A stretch of 64,000 nucleotides of DNA from Sequoia sempervirens (GCA_007258455.2 VDFB02275624.1:22486-86485), one strand, 5' to 3'. Shown: positions 1 through 12,958, counted from the first letter of the stretch. Notes: generated from the sequence alone by a model not told the origin. A program made the numbers and translations.

Positions 1-1931
1 AATTGCTCCATGTATAACCCTTGGGACATTTTAATTTTTCGTTGACTTGTTTTTCCCGATTGGCGATGATGTAAGTTGTATTCTAAGCCATCTTTATGCA
101 TTCCTTACTAGCCCCTTTGCTTAGGTTATTTGGTCACTTCTAGTCGTAAAGTGTTTTAATCTTCCCAAAGTTGGGTTTTAATATTTTTTCCATAAGTGAC
201 TTGAGTTTAAGTCATCGATCTCCAAGGGTAAATTCTCGTCATCCTAGTCAAGGCCCTATTTTATGAGTAATTTTGTTGCATGTACAGGTTTGAAGATCAC
301 CATCTTATGGAATTTAATATGATCCATTCCCTGTTGGCTCACACATCCCAAGTGATGGTAGTTTAATTGTTGTGAGATCAATGAAATGTTGACATGTGTT
401 TGATCGAGTGTGTGGGCCCGACCGTTGTGTTCTGTTCTAATGCTCAAAGTTGTAAGATTGACGGTGATGAATGAAAGGCGAAAGATGATTGCCACCGTTC
501 CCCACAAACTTACGGAGATAAGATGTAGGCTCATTAAAAATAGTGTGGTGCATGAGAAGCTGCCATGTATGTTCCATGACTACTAGCAGGTGGAGCCCAC
601 AAGTACACATGGAAGGCCTCGTTGGCAGGTTTCTTTTGGTCATTTTTCCAAGTTGGAGTAGCGATGTAAATTCAAATGTCATTGAATCAATATGAGTCAT
701 TTGAGATGGCCATCTCAACTCAAGATTGACGATTCACATTCAAAGCCGCTTCTAACAATGAATGTAAATAATATTTGTCTCATGTATATTCCCTCCATTT
801 TGAAGAATACAAATATAACTAAATTAGGGAATATTTCTTGTAGTGGTCCAATTAGAATGTGACATGTGTACATCTAGTCTGAAGCTTGCTTTTTCTCCCT
901 TATTCTATAAAAGGGAATTCAGGGCCATTTGTGTGGATCTTTTGTTGAATTTTAGAACTGAATTGTGAAAATTAAGAACACAGAGCGAATATATTGAGTC
1001 TTTATCTAATGCTTTAAGTCTAGGTAGAAAATCTTGCTAAATGTATGGTTTCTGACTATCTGAATGATAATGGAGATTTTCCAAGTCTATAGTCTCTCCA
1101 TTTTGATTTTGTACTTGAGTTATTAATGAAAATTCTGATTAGAGATCATTTCATTAATTTTCATCATTTTATACTTTGATATATGCTTTGGTTTTAGCTC
1201 TAGTTCATGGAATGAGTTAAAATGCTTGAATCAAATCATGAATTCATGTGCAAGGTCATTGGATTTGATAAGTAGTCTTTAGAATTTGGTCACAGATTTG
1301 TGAATTGCAAAGTAATATCACTTAGATCATGGGTATTTAGAATTAAATATACCTTATATTTCAATCTGCTTTGAGTCCTAGCCTACAAATAGTGGCACTG
1401 ATCCTAACCCCTTTAAGTCTTTCTCATGATTCCAGTTACCCGACTTGAGAAAATTTATTTAAATAATCATTGATCTATCTTTAATTTTTTGTGTTTTTTG
1501 TTGTTTTATATTCTCAACTTGGGATGCATAGTTCATTCAAGGAAATTCCAACTTCTTGGAGAATTTCATCTTATTAGTCATTGGTGAGAATATATTTGCT
1601 TGAATTTGAAATTTATATGTAAATTGTCTGAAAGAATTGTGTAATGTACATTGTGGTACCACCCTCCCGGGTCTTATAGAGCCCAAAGTGTAGGAGATAA
1701 ATCAATTGGTGTTATATCTCATTCGTTGGCCACTTGTCTTCTAGGTATTTGAGAATTGAGTTTGGAAAACTCATAGGTAGTTGTTGAGACCTGATTGGTT
1801 CGTTGCAAACAACCAACAGTTTTCACACATCATCTTCATATGTCATTTTAGAAAAAAAAGTCTTTAAAATAAAACACCATCCCATTTCATAATTAGTTAT
1901 CATAAAATTCACCAAGGTCTTGAACTTGTTT
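1..1931 (+). other. 5' non-coding region of element F (probable LTR plus leader)
   Basis: No credible protein is seen on either strand. The stretch precedes the gag start of element F. A TATA-like box lies at 905-914. At about 1381-1387 the sequence GCCTACA could be an LTR 3' end, followed after a few bases by GTGGCACTGATCC, which loosely resembles a gypsy primer-binding site. If so, the LTR is 1 (or earlier) to about 1387 and the leader runs to 1931. The matching 3' LTR would lie beyond the window, so this cannot be verified here. Confidence 0.4.
905..914 (+). promoter_or_regulatory. Candidate TATA box of element F LTR
   Basis: CTATAAAAGG is a near-consensus plant TATA box. It lies about 1 kb upstream of the F gag start and about 470 bp before the suspected LTR end, where a U3/R boundary would be expected. 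The assignment depends on F's LTR being real. Confidence 0.4.
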
Positions 1932-2579
1932 ATGACTACAACAATATCTCAACATAATAAAATGGAAGACAACAAGAGTAGTTCTAGTGCACCAATGACC
2001 AAGACCACTAATGAGGAACCTCAATCATGGGATTACAAACCAAATGAAATTTCAACTCCTCAAGGAAAACCCACATTTAAAGCTACACAAAATCAACCAC
2101 CTAGTGATGAGGAAATATTGCTTAAACATCAAAACATGATTTCTAGACAAAACCAAACTCCTAGTTCTCATAATATCATCATAGAAGAATATTATAGTGA
2201 TGAGGAACTTACTGATGAAAATATCTTAGAGCACTCCCAAGATCCTAAGATACAAAAACTTATGGAAAAAATGCTTGGGAAGAACGTAAACTCATATTTC
2301 CTCACACTAGCACAAAGTGGTTCTAAACTACCCATATACTTTAATGTGGCCATTCTAAATGATCCTAATCTCATTACAATAAGAGACCAAATGGTGGTTA
2401 GATAGATACCAAAAACAACAATGGATCCCAAGATACCATCTCTTTTCTCACAAAACAACGATCAATCTAAACCACAAACTATGGATAACCCATTGTATAA
2501 GCAACCATCACAAATTGAGCAAGCAGTGGTAGCCAAAAAATATCAAGGAAACTCAACTCAAAACATGCCACCCCACAAC
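1932..2579 (+). pseudogene. Element F gag, N-terminal part (interrupted by element A)
   Basis: This is the start of a gypsy-type Gag. The first ATG in the open frame is at 1932. The frame holds a hydrophilic region rich in Q, P, S and E, then a segment ending in KLPIYFNVAILNDPN. That resembles KLPKGFNINTI in the N-terminal region of element E's gag, so the two Gags look related. A stop lies at 2403-2405 and coding resumes from ATG 2421 in another frame, so it is a pseudogene. It breaks off at ...PPHN, where the LTR of copia element A begins. The Q/P-rich continuation is found at 35182, 32.6 kb away. Confidence 0.6.
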
Positions 2580-5006
2580 TTTTGGAACGCAAAAATCTAT
2601 TAAGAAGAGGGGTGAATCAGTAGATACTAAATTTTAGCATTCTTATCCTAAGTGCAGACACAATTCTTAAATCTAGATGTGCAAATTTAAACGTAAAATA
2701 TATGACAAACACATGTACATAAAGAATCAACACATAACAACAGGTATACGTGGAAAACACAAGATGGGAAAAACCACAGTGACAAATTGTTGCTAGGAGC
2801 TACTGTCCTAATCTAGCCTTACAAGGAAACCTTTTATTACAACTTTTAAGGGCACAAACCCTAAAGAGACACCAATACCCTAAATTAAGCACAAAATTAG
2901 TTATCTGATGGCACCGACCTATCATATTCACATGTAAGATGATTACAATTTGTTCCAAAGGAACTCAAATCAATGTTACAGCTTACTCTACAACCGCTCA
3001 ACTATATGTTGTTGCCACAACAACTCTCTTCTCTGCTATTTACCCCACTGGTTTGGATCTGTTCTCTTTCTTCTTTAGTGCATTCTTGGTCCACCTCAAT
3101 GCGCATCCAAATCCCTTGTATAGATCTCCCTTTAATTTTGAATCCATTCTCTATCTACCTTTGGATCTTTGAATCACTTCTACACTATACACCCTTCTTC
3201 ACCCTTCAATCAGTTACTCACTTAGATAATATTCACATATGTTTTGTGTAGAGCTAACTGATGATAATTTCCTGGGGATTCTCCATCGCCTCCAGATCTT
3301 CTATTAGGGTTCAAAAAAAAATTCTCCACTATCATGCAATTACATTTAGCCGTACAACATTAATTATAGTGTAGAAAATTATTCTTCGTTATCTCTCTAT
3401 CAAACCCTAGAATCAGATATGCATTTAATGCATCCATCTGATCATTCGATCTGATCTTTATCCTTGTCTCTATAGTCATCTATACCACCACTCTATGCAT
3501 CAAATCTCATTAATACTATCATTGATGTAGGTAGAACATTTAATTTTCACCTCCGTGTCGATTCATAGGTGAAACCCTGATTACATGAAGTTAGCCATTT
3601 GACATCTTCACATCCAAACCTGAGCCACTGATCTCCTAACTTCACACCATGATCCTGTGTGCTCCATTCACCATCGTAGATTTAAAACATGACCATCTAA
3701 TGAACATTCTTTTAAACCTCCACCGTTGATCGTATCCCCTTAGTGACCACCATCATCATGTATCGTTGTTTATGTGAAGAAATGTAGTGATCACCGTCTA
3801 ATCACTTACCTTTGATACTACACAATAGATCTCTTTCCCTCAGGAACGAAGGACATCGTGTATCACTGATTTTATATGAGAATCACCATTCATTTTAGTG
3901 ATATATCAAGACACAACATGATCACCATTGGATCACCTGCCATTCAATCTACACTGTGCCCGGCTATCCCACTAGCACTGACACTAGACCCACTAAGTCT
4001 CCAAGGGCTAGCAGGCTAATGCCATGTGTCCTCTGACTTCATACTCCACTACCATCACTCATCGCTGAAAGCTTTGTGTCTCAGGGATATGTAAGTGTGA
4101 TGCATTAACACCCAGCGATGCAATAACATTCTAACACCTATACATGCTAATGTCACTTTCCACTATCATCGCCCATTACTCAAATCTCCAAACACTTCGC
4201 TTCACAATAGTGATGTGAAGTGACTGTGTGATATAATGCCACATGTCTATTGGACCCATTGAATTTTTTTCTCCTCCATTTTGCATCGTCTGATTAACAA
4301 TTGTTAGATCTCATCCAATCCCCATTTCCCCACGAGGCCTAACTAAGACCCACCACAAACATAGTGGGATGGTGAGCACCGTCTGATCATCTAGATCATA
4401 TATGTTGGACCATCTCCATCGCACATCATTGAACTACAAGCCAACTTAAAATATCTTTTTGTGATGCATGAGATCTAGTAATAGCCATTAGATCTACTAA
4501 CTCTTAACGTGCATTGTTTGATCATCAAAGGAACATATTGGCAACATCAACCAGGTGACTAGGTAATGGGGCTAGTCACTGAACAAGTAGTCAATGATAG
4601 AATAGAAGATCTATTAAGGTACCATGATTGCAACCCTAGGGTTTATCTGTAAAAACCCTAATTCAAGCCGAGAGCACAAATATATCAATTTTGAGCACAA
4701 CCTTCATCTTCTAGACCTGCAATATACATTTTTTAGAAGCTCTCAGAAAACCCATGTTGAATCTGGATGTAGATTTCACTTTAGATGCGTGAAAGGATTT
4801 ACTGCAATATTGACAAAATTGCATGATAGCAATGCAACATTTTGAGCAATTTTTGCAATCTAACCATCTTCTAAAACCAGATCCACAAGTTTCCTTAGAC
4901 ATTAATGAAATAAATTTAACATCAATGCCAACACTCCCTTTATACAACATCAATTCCATTTCACACTTGATCCCCTTTTGACATCAATAAAAAAAATATG
5001 CCAACA
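2580..5006 (-). repeat. Element A 3' LTR
   Basis: About 2.43 kb, homologous along its length to 32681-35181. Examples are the shared GGTGAAT(C/T)AGTAGATACT near the left edge and the AAACCCTAG(A/G)AT tracts inside. The left terminus is TTTTGG where TGTTGG is expected, and the right terminus is CCAACA. Most differences from its partner look like C/T and G/A transitions, as expected from deamination of methylated cytosine. Short open frames inside (for example 2939-3251) are not conserved in the partner and are taken as chance. Confidence 0.85.
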
Positions 5007-5024
5007 ATCTCCTCCTTTTTCATT
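5007..5024 (-). other. Element A polypurine tract
   Basis: Read on the - strand, AAAAAGGAGGAGAT ends directly at the LTR terminus TGTTGG. This is the expected plus-strand primer position beside a copia 3' LTR. Several further C/T-rich tracts on the + strand occur up to about 5340, as is common downstream of copia pol. Confidence 0.7.
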
Positions 5025-5479
5025 CATGGAAAAACTAAATGGTCATACCAATTGGCTGAAATGGTCTGTTACCAATTGAAATCAATTGAAATTTGTAACA
5101 TTATAACTCTGTACCAATTGGACTTTCTAAGTAATTCACTCACCTTCCTCCTCTTTTCTCACATTTTTCTATCTTGCTCTCCATGCTCCCATTTGAGCAT
5201 TTGCATGTATTTATCCCCCTTTGATATGGATCTCTACCATGCTCATCCACTCAATTGAGCATTTTCTTACTTTTTTCCCCTTTGACATCAATGGAAAAGG
5301 GAAGACTCCCCCTAACACAATACTCCCTCTTTGAAAAAAAATTTCAAAGAGAAAGTGGGAATTTGGATTATGCAACCATCAAGTCATTAAAAATTTGTAA
5401 AACAATTGTTACCTAACTTGATCTATTCTTCCATTTCTAGGGATGCATGAAGTATAACTAAGGCTCCCCCTAGACTCAT

Positions 5480-6345
5480 GCCTTATCACTAGTGTCTAGT
5501 GATATGATGTGGGAGAAATGGCTCCCAACTTCTGCCTTAGATGTTCAAATTGTTCCTCAAGCAGATGCTTGGTGAAAATGCTAGCTACCTATTCTTTGGT
5601 TCAAACATATTCTATGCTAACTTCTTTATCTACAACCTTCTCTCTTATAGAGTGATACTTAATGGATATGTGTTTTTTTATAGAGTGCATCACAAGATTC
5701 TTTGATATGTTTATAGCACTAGAATTCTCACAAAGATTTGAGATAGGTTCTTTATACTCCACCTTGATGTACTTAAATGTCTATTTCATCCATAGGATTT
5801 GAGTACATGTTGCTATTGCTACATACTCTACTTTTGCAATGGATAGATTGACTAATTCTTACTTCTTTCTCATCTAGGAAACCAATTTGTTTCCCAAAAA
5901 TAATGCTCCACCATTGGTGTTTTTCCTATCATCTACACTTCCTGTCCAATCAACATCTGTATATGTTAAAAAGAAATCCTTGCTTTTGGGATACCACAGT
6001 CCATAATCAACAGTGTTTTTGATGTATCTAAAAATTCTTTTCACAACATTGACATGAGACTATCTTGGTGTAGCTTGAAACCTTGCAACCAAACATATTG
6101 ATTGCATAATATTTGGTCTTGATGTATTTAAGTACAACAAAATTCCAATCATTGACCTATATAATGTATGTTTTTCCTCTGGTGATTCGTCTGATTTACT
6201 CAATTTGTAGCTAGTTATTATGGGGGTACTAACTGGTGTACTATCTTCCATGTAAAATTTCTTGAGCATCTCCTTAGCATACTTGGTTTGAGATATGAAT
6301 ATCCCATTATCAATTTGTACAACTTGCAAGCTAAGAAAAAATGAC
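5480..6345 (-). pseudogene. Element A pol, C-terminal part (end of RT and RNase H)
   Basis: On the - strand from 6345 the frame gives the typical copia RT tail, with GIFISQTKYAKEMLKKF, then the STPI and YRSMIG motifs. RNase H follows, with YTDVDWTGS-like and SSAINISKN-like motifs, broken by stops at about 6057 and below. It continues directly from the RT fragment that ends at 30164 (MSMLGE). Element H separates the two parts and duplicated AACTC. The frame decays near 5500, where the family's C-terminus is expected. Confidence 0.8.
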
Positions 6346-6350
6346 AACTC

Positions 6351-6972
6351 TGTTGGACTCAGTGAACACTGAGAAGGGGGGGTGAATCAGTGTTCAACAA
6401 TATTCAAACATTTAACTCTGATCATAAACTATTTGCAGCACATAAACAAAAATAAAGATGCAAGCACATGAAATAGGTAATCAAAGCACCATAACACCAA
6501 TATTTTTATGTGGAAACCCTGTTAGGGGAAAAACCACAGTGGAGATTAATCCACAATTTATACTCTATTAAAAGTATGAATAAAAGGGAATGCACATGCA
6601 TTTAGGCACACTGCCTAGAGCTCACTGCTCAAGATAAAGAAGGCTCACTGCCTTACAAAATATTTGTGATTACAAAAAAAATTGAACTAAGAATATAGCA
6701 TCTACAAATGCCTAGATTCAGTTCCAAGGAAGCACAAAAAAAATTATGGACCTTCTGTCCAATTCGCACTTCTGCTCTGCTCTGCTTACACAAAAACCCT
6801 TTTTCTACACAAAAAAAATTCACTCAATAGATCTTCTAATATTAGCTCATACATCTGCTCTGCACTTTTTTGTACATATACACCTTCTCATCGCTACTCA
6901 CACACGCCAAAGTGAAATACCGATCTCATATATATATCCGCTAACAAAGATTTCATCGCTTCAAGTCGGCTT
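6351..6972 (-). repeat. Element H 3' LTR, distal half
   Basis: It begins on the + strand with TGTTGGACTC, so the LTR ends ...GAGTCCAACA on the - strand. It includes a stretch homologous to B's LTR: the AGTGAGC motifs, the GTGGA(T/C)TAA motif and CCCTAACAGGGTTTCCA, in reverse complement at about 6500-6640. It stops at 6972, where element E begins with its own TGTATC. The last five bases, GGCTT, are E's target duplication. Confidence 0.8.
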
Positions 6973-7574
6973 TGTATCTCTGGAAATTTTATGGGTTAAA
7001 AGGTTAGAAGCATTTAAAACCAAAACTCCAAAGAAATGATGAAGAACAAAGGAGGAAATAAAGGAAAACAAAAGGAACTAGTTACCACAAGTCCTCCAAC
7101 TCCATGCATCTCCTTCATCATACCTTCTAGCTTGCTGCAAGTTGAATGATGCCCTCGGATTCTATGAGCAATCTATTAAAATGACATGACCTATGCAAGT
7201 GTTGAAGGATTTACTATGCTAATGGCTAGGTAAATGACTGCAAAGTATGGAAGAACATGAGCAAAATGAGAACCAGAAAAATTCACGTGAATGCTTGAGG
7301 AGAGCCCAAAATGAATTGAAAATTGCCATTTTATAAGAAAAGACAATTTTGAATGAATGGACAAGATTAAAAGTCGAATCGACGGATAGGATTGAAAACT
7401 GAGATATGGACAAAATGGCTAAAAAAAGTTGGAGAATCAAATTAGCAACAATCATTTGACTGTTGAATAAAAAAACATCTTTTGAATTAAAAATTAATTT
7501 AATTCAGAAGTGGGGAATCATGTGGAAGCAAATAATAAATGCCCATTACTTGCCAAAAATATGAAGTTTGACCA

Positions 7575-7937
7575 TTTTAAATAAATGATTTTATTTAAAA
7601 TGAAGGAAATGACACGTGGCACTAATTAAATAAATTAAAGAATTTATTTAATTAGAAGATGAATATGTCAATTATTGATGTATTTAAATAAATAAACAAG
7701 ATTTTTTTATTTAAATAATCTAGAAGAATTAGTGGACAAAAATAATTAAATAAATTAAGGTTATTTAATTATAGGGAGACATTAGATAATTAGCGACACA
7801 TTTAAATAAATAAATAAAATTTATTTATTTAAATGATCAGGAAGAATAAAGAGACATGAATTAATTAAATAATTAAAAATTATTTAATTAATAGATGAAA
7901 ATGGACCAAATGACATAATTAAATATTTTAATTATGC
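7575..7937. repeat. Array of seven AT-rich palindromes in E LTR
   Basis: Seven imperfect to near-perfect inverted repeats lie at about 7575-7600, 7623-7654, 7681-7717, 7742-7772, 7800-7834, 7861-7892 and 7913-7937. They alternate between TTTAAATAAA-type and TTAATTAAAT-type arms, with mixed-sequence spacers of about 20-30 bp. The same array is in the other LTR at about 29028-29390. Each could form a hairpin in RNA or a cruciform in DNA. Confidence 0.85.
7611..7620. promoter_or_regulatory. G-box/ABRE-like motif in E LTR
   Basis: GACACGTGGC contains the palindromic CACGTG core with flanks typical of plant bZIP/bHLH and ABA-response elements. It is retained in the other LTR at about 29061-29070. 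Function is inferred from the motif only. Confidence 0.45.
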
Positions 7938-7996
7938 TAGGATGAATGTGGTGAAAAATAGAGCTTGCAAGCCTAGGTCAATTTTTAGTGTCTACA

Positions 7997-8010
7997 TTTT
8001 TCCCCTCTTT
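7997..8010 (-). other. Element E polypurine tract
   Basis: On the - strand AAAGAGGGGAAAAA abuts the LTR start TGTAGACAC. It is an uninterrupted purine run of 14 bases at exactly the expected place. Confidence 0.85.
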
Positions 8011-8511
8011 GTCATAATCCAAAGAAAAATAAGTCAAAGTCATGCCCCAACGAAGGTACAAAGTATCAATGCCCCCTCGAGAAATTTTTCAAATTTTGGC
8101 CTGGCGACAGAAAAATTTGGAAAGTGTTCTGACAAGTTAATTTAAAGACCAAAAAAAAATGGTGAGATTCTTTCAAATTTGGACATGTTTAAGATACTCA
8201 AAAGGGTAGTCAAAGGTGGTCAAAGGAACCTCCAGTAATAACAGTTGTGAAAATCTCACTTTTACCCTATAAATAGATTGAAATTGGGGTAAAAACCATT
8301 TCATTTTCAAATTTACTATAGTAATTCCAGAGAGCTTAGAGCGAGGATAGCAACAAAGAAGATGGTGATTCCAATCACAAAGCATCACAGGTACATTGTC
8401 AGGACCTGCAGATGACCAGAGGGCATGGAGCCGGTGGTATGAACCCTTAGCCCACTTTGTCAATTTATCATTTTTCATGCTTTTTTTGAGTTTATAGGGA
8501 AAAGAACACAT
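8011..8511. other. Element E 3' non-coding stretch
   Basis: I see no gene. The open frame at 8173-8511 on the - strand has no recognisable motif. The stretch separates the PPT from the GACGCATTTG motif array. Confidence 0.5.
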
Positions 8512-8900
8512 GTGTTGCGACGCATTTGCATTTGTGTAAACCGAAATCGCATTGGCGTTCGATGCATTTCATGCGTCACAATGCAAACGCGAAAGATCAT
8601 TAGGTCAGGATCAAAAGTTGCAATGCAATTGCTTGAAGTTGTGACCCAATCACCAATTTAAGCCGCATTTGAAGGATATATTATCGCATTTGAATTATTG
8701 TGACGCATTTGTGGAATAGAACAATGCATTTGAAGTAAATGATGCAAGTGTATGAAATCATGATGCAAGTGAAATTTTGTGACACAATCGAGAAGCCGAA
8801 TGACGCAATCGTCAAATCATGATGCAAACGTAGTATGATGACACAAACGCCTAATTGCTATGCAATTAAAGTCAATGTGACACATTTGTTTTTGACTTTG
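8512..8900 (+). repeat. Degenerate TGACGCATTTG motif array (E, 3' side)
   Basis: About ten to twelve scattered variants of (G)TGACGCATTTG or GATGCAAACG occur at irregular 20-40-bp spacing, with short AT-rich spacers. They do not form a regular tandem repeat. Related motifs in mostly opposite orientation occur in E's leader at 28085-28340, and a mixed set at about 26596-26860. Confidence 0.65.
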
Positions 8901-9089
8901 ACTGATGATAGCGTAGCGTTGTTTCAACTTTTAAATGCCTTTGACTTAGACTAGGTGATAATGGCAAGTTTTTAGAAGATATTGACGCGTGCTTTGACAT
9001 GTGCATAGACAGTTAGCACCTATTTACATGCAAGAGAGCAGACCATCGACCTATGCATTCAGAGACAAGTTATCAGATAGAGAGCAATG

Positions 9090-10094
9090 GTGATTGATGT
9101 GACTGGGTCTCTACTATGTCACCTATATGCCTGTTGTACAGGAAAATAGGGGACTCCTAACAATGTTATGCGAGAGGTGGCACTCTGAGACCTGCTCTTT
9201 CCAATTGTCGACCAGGGAGGCTACAATTACCCTCGAGGACGTTTATCAAATTCTATGCCTACTGATCCAGGGGGAGAGGATTGTTTACAACCCACAACAT
9301 GGATATCAGACATTCATTTCCTACTATCATGACCAGGGTGTTGGGTTGCATATTGAGGGGTATGAGATCCAGTGGGAGTTCATGGTAGAGCACTAAAAAT
9401 GATTTGATGCCCTATTAGCAACATTGATTGCTAGTGTAGTTATTCCAGATCACCGAGGACAAGGGTTTCCCATTGGTTGGGGGGATGTACTTGTTGGCAT
9501 GAGGCAAGATAGGACCTTCTATGCTTGGGTACCTTATTTATTAGGCATGTTAGATCATTAGTTGCATGAGGTTACGTATGGGAGGGCACAGAGCATTTCC
9601 TGCAGGATGACCCTTCTTATGATCTAGGAATCATAGCACGTTGTCATTTTCCACCTGCCGATTAAGAGGCCACAATTGGTAGATGGAATTCCATATGTAT
9701 ATTACTATGTCGATGCCCTACAACAGAGCCACTATGGTGAGACAGGTTGGTGGAGACATAGGATTGACACCATGACTGTATTTGTCTGGAGACCGTATAG
9801 GGATGGTGGTTAGTGGGAGGATGAGGAAAATCATCTTAGTTTTTTTAAGAATATCGATATTTGATTGGCTAGATGATGTAGACATAGTTGATTGTAGAGA
9901 TGTATTTACCACAACGGGTTCTTAGGCAGTTTGGTAGGCAGCAGGGTATTTCAATCGGGACAGCAGAGTATGCGAGATCCTCTCAGAAGTCAGCATGGGG
10001 ACCGCCCATATCTTTGGCCTTTGTTACTCAACAAATAGATGGACTGGTGGCAAAATAGTGGGGATGAAGAGGAGGCATTGCAAATCTAGGGACC
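9090..10094 (+). pseudogene. Antisense PMD-like ORF of element E, N-terminal part
   Basis: The frame around ATG 9127 gives LLTMLCERWHSETCSF, then TREATITLEDVYQILCLLIQG. This matches the start of the plant mobile domain (aminotransferase-like PMD, PF10536): an LLxxLxERWxxETxxF segment followed by xxTITLEDVxxLLxLPIxG. Further PMD-like text continues with stops and shifts, including FPIGWGDVLVG and FYAWVPYLLG. A stop at 9394-9396 ends the longest open piece, and a TGA lies just upstream in frame, so the gene is dead. It runs opposite to E's gag-pol. Element G interrupts it at 10095 and it resumes at 13586. PMDs occur in plant MAIN/MAIL proteins and in some transposons. Confidence 0.72.
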
Positions 10095-12406
10095 TGTTAG
10101 AGACTAAAATTTCATGTGAATTTTAGGTCTTCATATTCAAAAAATTTGATTTTAATAGTTAGAAAACTCAGTTGAAAAATTTACTCAAGGAGCCCACTTT
10201 GGAACATCACAAAATGAAATCAGTTCATTTTCACGCAAAATCATCCTACAAACATGCTTCCTTAACATAGATCAACATGTTGGTGCAATTTTGTGGGTTT
10301 CAGAGATCATTTTATCAGTTTTTCGAAGTAGTTTCAGAGGCTACTTGAATTATTTTAGTCACTGTGCAAAAATATCAGAAACTAAATAATTACCCACTTC
10401 AGTTCTTGGGTTTTGATGAAAATACAAAGCTTGTACCATGAGCTTGTTTTAAGAATACAAGTGAACTAGCAAGAGGCAAGGAGAAATTAACAAGTTCTTA
10501 CACACTATTTATGAAGGAGACATTGGAACTAATTGTATATTTATAGTTATCAGGAATAAGGTGCATACAACAAATGAACATAGTCCACCCTACATAGAAA
10601 AAGTTCATCCATCTTCAAACAAAACATATTCTCCAAATGTTGGGCAATTTTCTCCAAGACCTTGTTTTCAAGGAGGACCTAAGAAAACTGGTTTCTCCAT
10701 GAAATCTGATATTGAAATTGAAAAATGCAAAATAGTCAATGATGCACAAAGCCTCATTTGTGATGGATAACATAAAAGGCTAGAGAAGCTCCGAGAAAAA
10801 AAGTTGATGTTCTTAAGTATAACATAGACTAAAGTTTTAGTCATTATAGAGGTGCTAGTTTTGTGCAGTCCTTCAAAAACTATAATTTCCAAGGTAATAG
10901 TTGAGTGTTATTATTCTTCAATATGGAGCTCATTCACTCACTGGCGATCACCTTGGCTGCTTCAACCGTTCCATTGATGGTGCTCCACTCCTTGACCTGC
11001 ACAATGCATGAGAATAAGGAGGGAGTTTAATTTGCCACTCTTGATTACAGGCGGAGGAGATCACATAAAATTTTGCTTCTTGTTAGGAAGTTGAAACTAG
11101 GGTACTTCTTGATACAGAGCTTCCCAACGAAGTTCCCGATAATGCTTACATCAAGCATTTCTCACCAGATTTTTAAAGATAAACACTGTGAATATGGATA
11201 ACATGAATAGAAGGACATACTTGAGCACAATAAAAATACAGGTGCTCAAGATTTTGAGGGCCATTCGACATGCTTCGAGTGCACACAATGTGTTTAATTG
11301 ACAGTTGAGGTAAACCCTCGTATGCATGATTTTAGGTTGACCACTGTAAATCATTTTATTGATGTTACTACAGTTCACAGAGAAGCAGCTAATAAGTTAA
11401 TGATAAATCGCACTGTGTAAAGATATGGATAAGAAGTATGGTCCAAAATGATTAAAGTTAAATTAATGTCAAGACATATGCCATCGATAGAAAGCATAAA
11501 CACTCTCTCTAAATTTCATGTCTCTTCTATGAATAGTGGCAATGACGCCTGCCAATGTCCGCTATACCTCTGCCAAGGATAAAAGTTTCAAAACAAGGTG
11601 TGAATCATCATCAAAGCATAAAGGAATGGGGAAATTTGTCTGATATTGTGATTACTATTCTCCTAAAAATACATAACTGCACGAACATGGGCCTAGAGCA
11701 TTGTGGGTATATGGCATGGGATCTTGAGAAACAAAACCCCAGCACCATACAGGAATGTTTCTAGACATACATACCAAACACAAGTTCCAAATTTCAATAC
11801 TACTAGAAATAAATGACATTATCTAAAGTTGTGGGAAGATACGAACACTATACGATTAAAACAAACACCCTAAATTCATCGGCGAGAGAAAGGGAGATTG
11901 AAATAAAGTCTCATTGAGTGTGTTTGTCACACCGATGAGAGAGTATATCAGCAAGAGAATGATACTTAGAGTGAGTATTTACTGAATATGCAAAGTCACG
12001 CCGATGGAACTTCATCAATGAAAGAAGTGAAGTCAATAGAAAAAATGAAAAATAAATACTATCGGTGAAAGTAAAAATTTAAATATTAAATAGTGGGAGT
12101 AATAAGGTAAATAAAGATGAAGGTAGAGAATTATTATGAGGTAAATATTTTAACCAAGACTTGAATTATTTTTCACCAAAGGGGAATTATAAGGTGAAAT
12201 AATCATTTTACCCATAAATGAACAAAAGGTAAATATATAAAATACTTGGACGGGGAAGTGGAATTTTTCACCAATGGGAATAAAAGGATGGGTAGCTATT
12301 TACCCGATGAAATAATTAAAATTGGTGAAATCTTTCAACCGAGAGACACAAACGGAGAATGTGTTTACCCAAGGATTCATGATGCGGGTAATTATTTTAA
12401 TGAGAG

Positions 12407-12531
12407 AAATTAATCAAATATTTTTGCCAAAGAAGAAGAATAATGAAGATTGCAAAATGGAGATTAGAGTTAAAATATTTAATTTACCAAAAAGGAAATT
12501 AATCAAATATTTTTGCCAAAGAAGAAGAATA
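12407..12531. repeat. Two-copy direct repeat inside element G
   Basis: About 36 bp containing AATCAAATATTTTTGCCAAA followed by GAAGAAGAATA occur at 12407-12442 and again at 12496-12531, an 89-bp offset. The intervening purine-rich sequence is only partly similar. It looks like a local duplication. Confidence 0.75.
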
Positions 12532-12958
12532 TTGAAGAGATGCGGAAAATAGGCGAAGAGTCACAACCCTAAAAGAAACAATGTATATATGTACAATATA
12601 ATCATGTCATTGGATATTAGATTTGAGGAGAAATAAGTAGGTTAGGTAATCAGATAGGGTGAACTGTTGCTGAAATAAATATCATGTTGTACATTGTAAA
12701 ATCTTTTAAATTATATAATGGAGAAGAATACATTTATCTGGTGATCCAATTATGGTGTCAATTGTTTGTCGAATTTATTGAAAACATTATCTAGTTGTCT
12801 CCAAGGTTGTCATTTCTTAATTATTTAAATTGAAATATCAAGGATATTCTTCAATTTATCAAAGCACACTTGTTGTTCTTGTGTGGTTCAATTAACTAGT
12901 TCCTGCAAGACAAGATTAAATCCTTTTAATTAATCATAGTAATTTGGAAAAGGACATT

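Larger units (their letters stand above)
6973..7996 (-). repeat. Element E 3' LTR
   Basis: This copy is 1,024 bp and its partner at 28423-29449 is 1,027 bp. Both start TGTATCTCTG and end with TACA on the + strand. Its right half contains seven AT-rich palindromes (7575-7937) and a CACGTG box at 7613-7618. No protein is encoded. Confidence 0.93.

Noticed and set aside
2939..3251. Overlapping small frames in the A 3' LTR (also 33075-33362) as genes
   Set aside because: The two LTR copies do not preserve one reading frame consistently, and no domain is visible.
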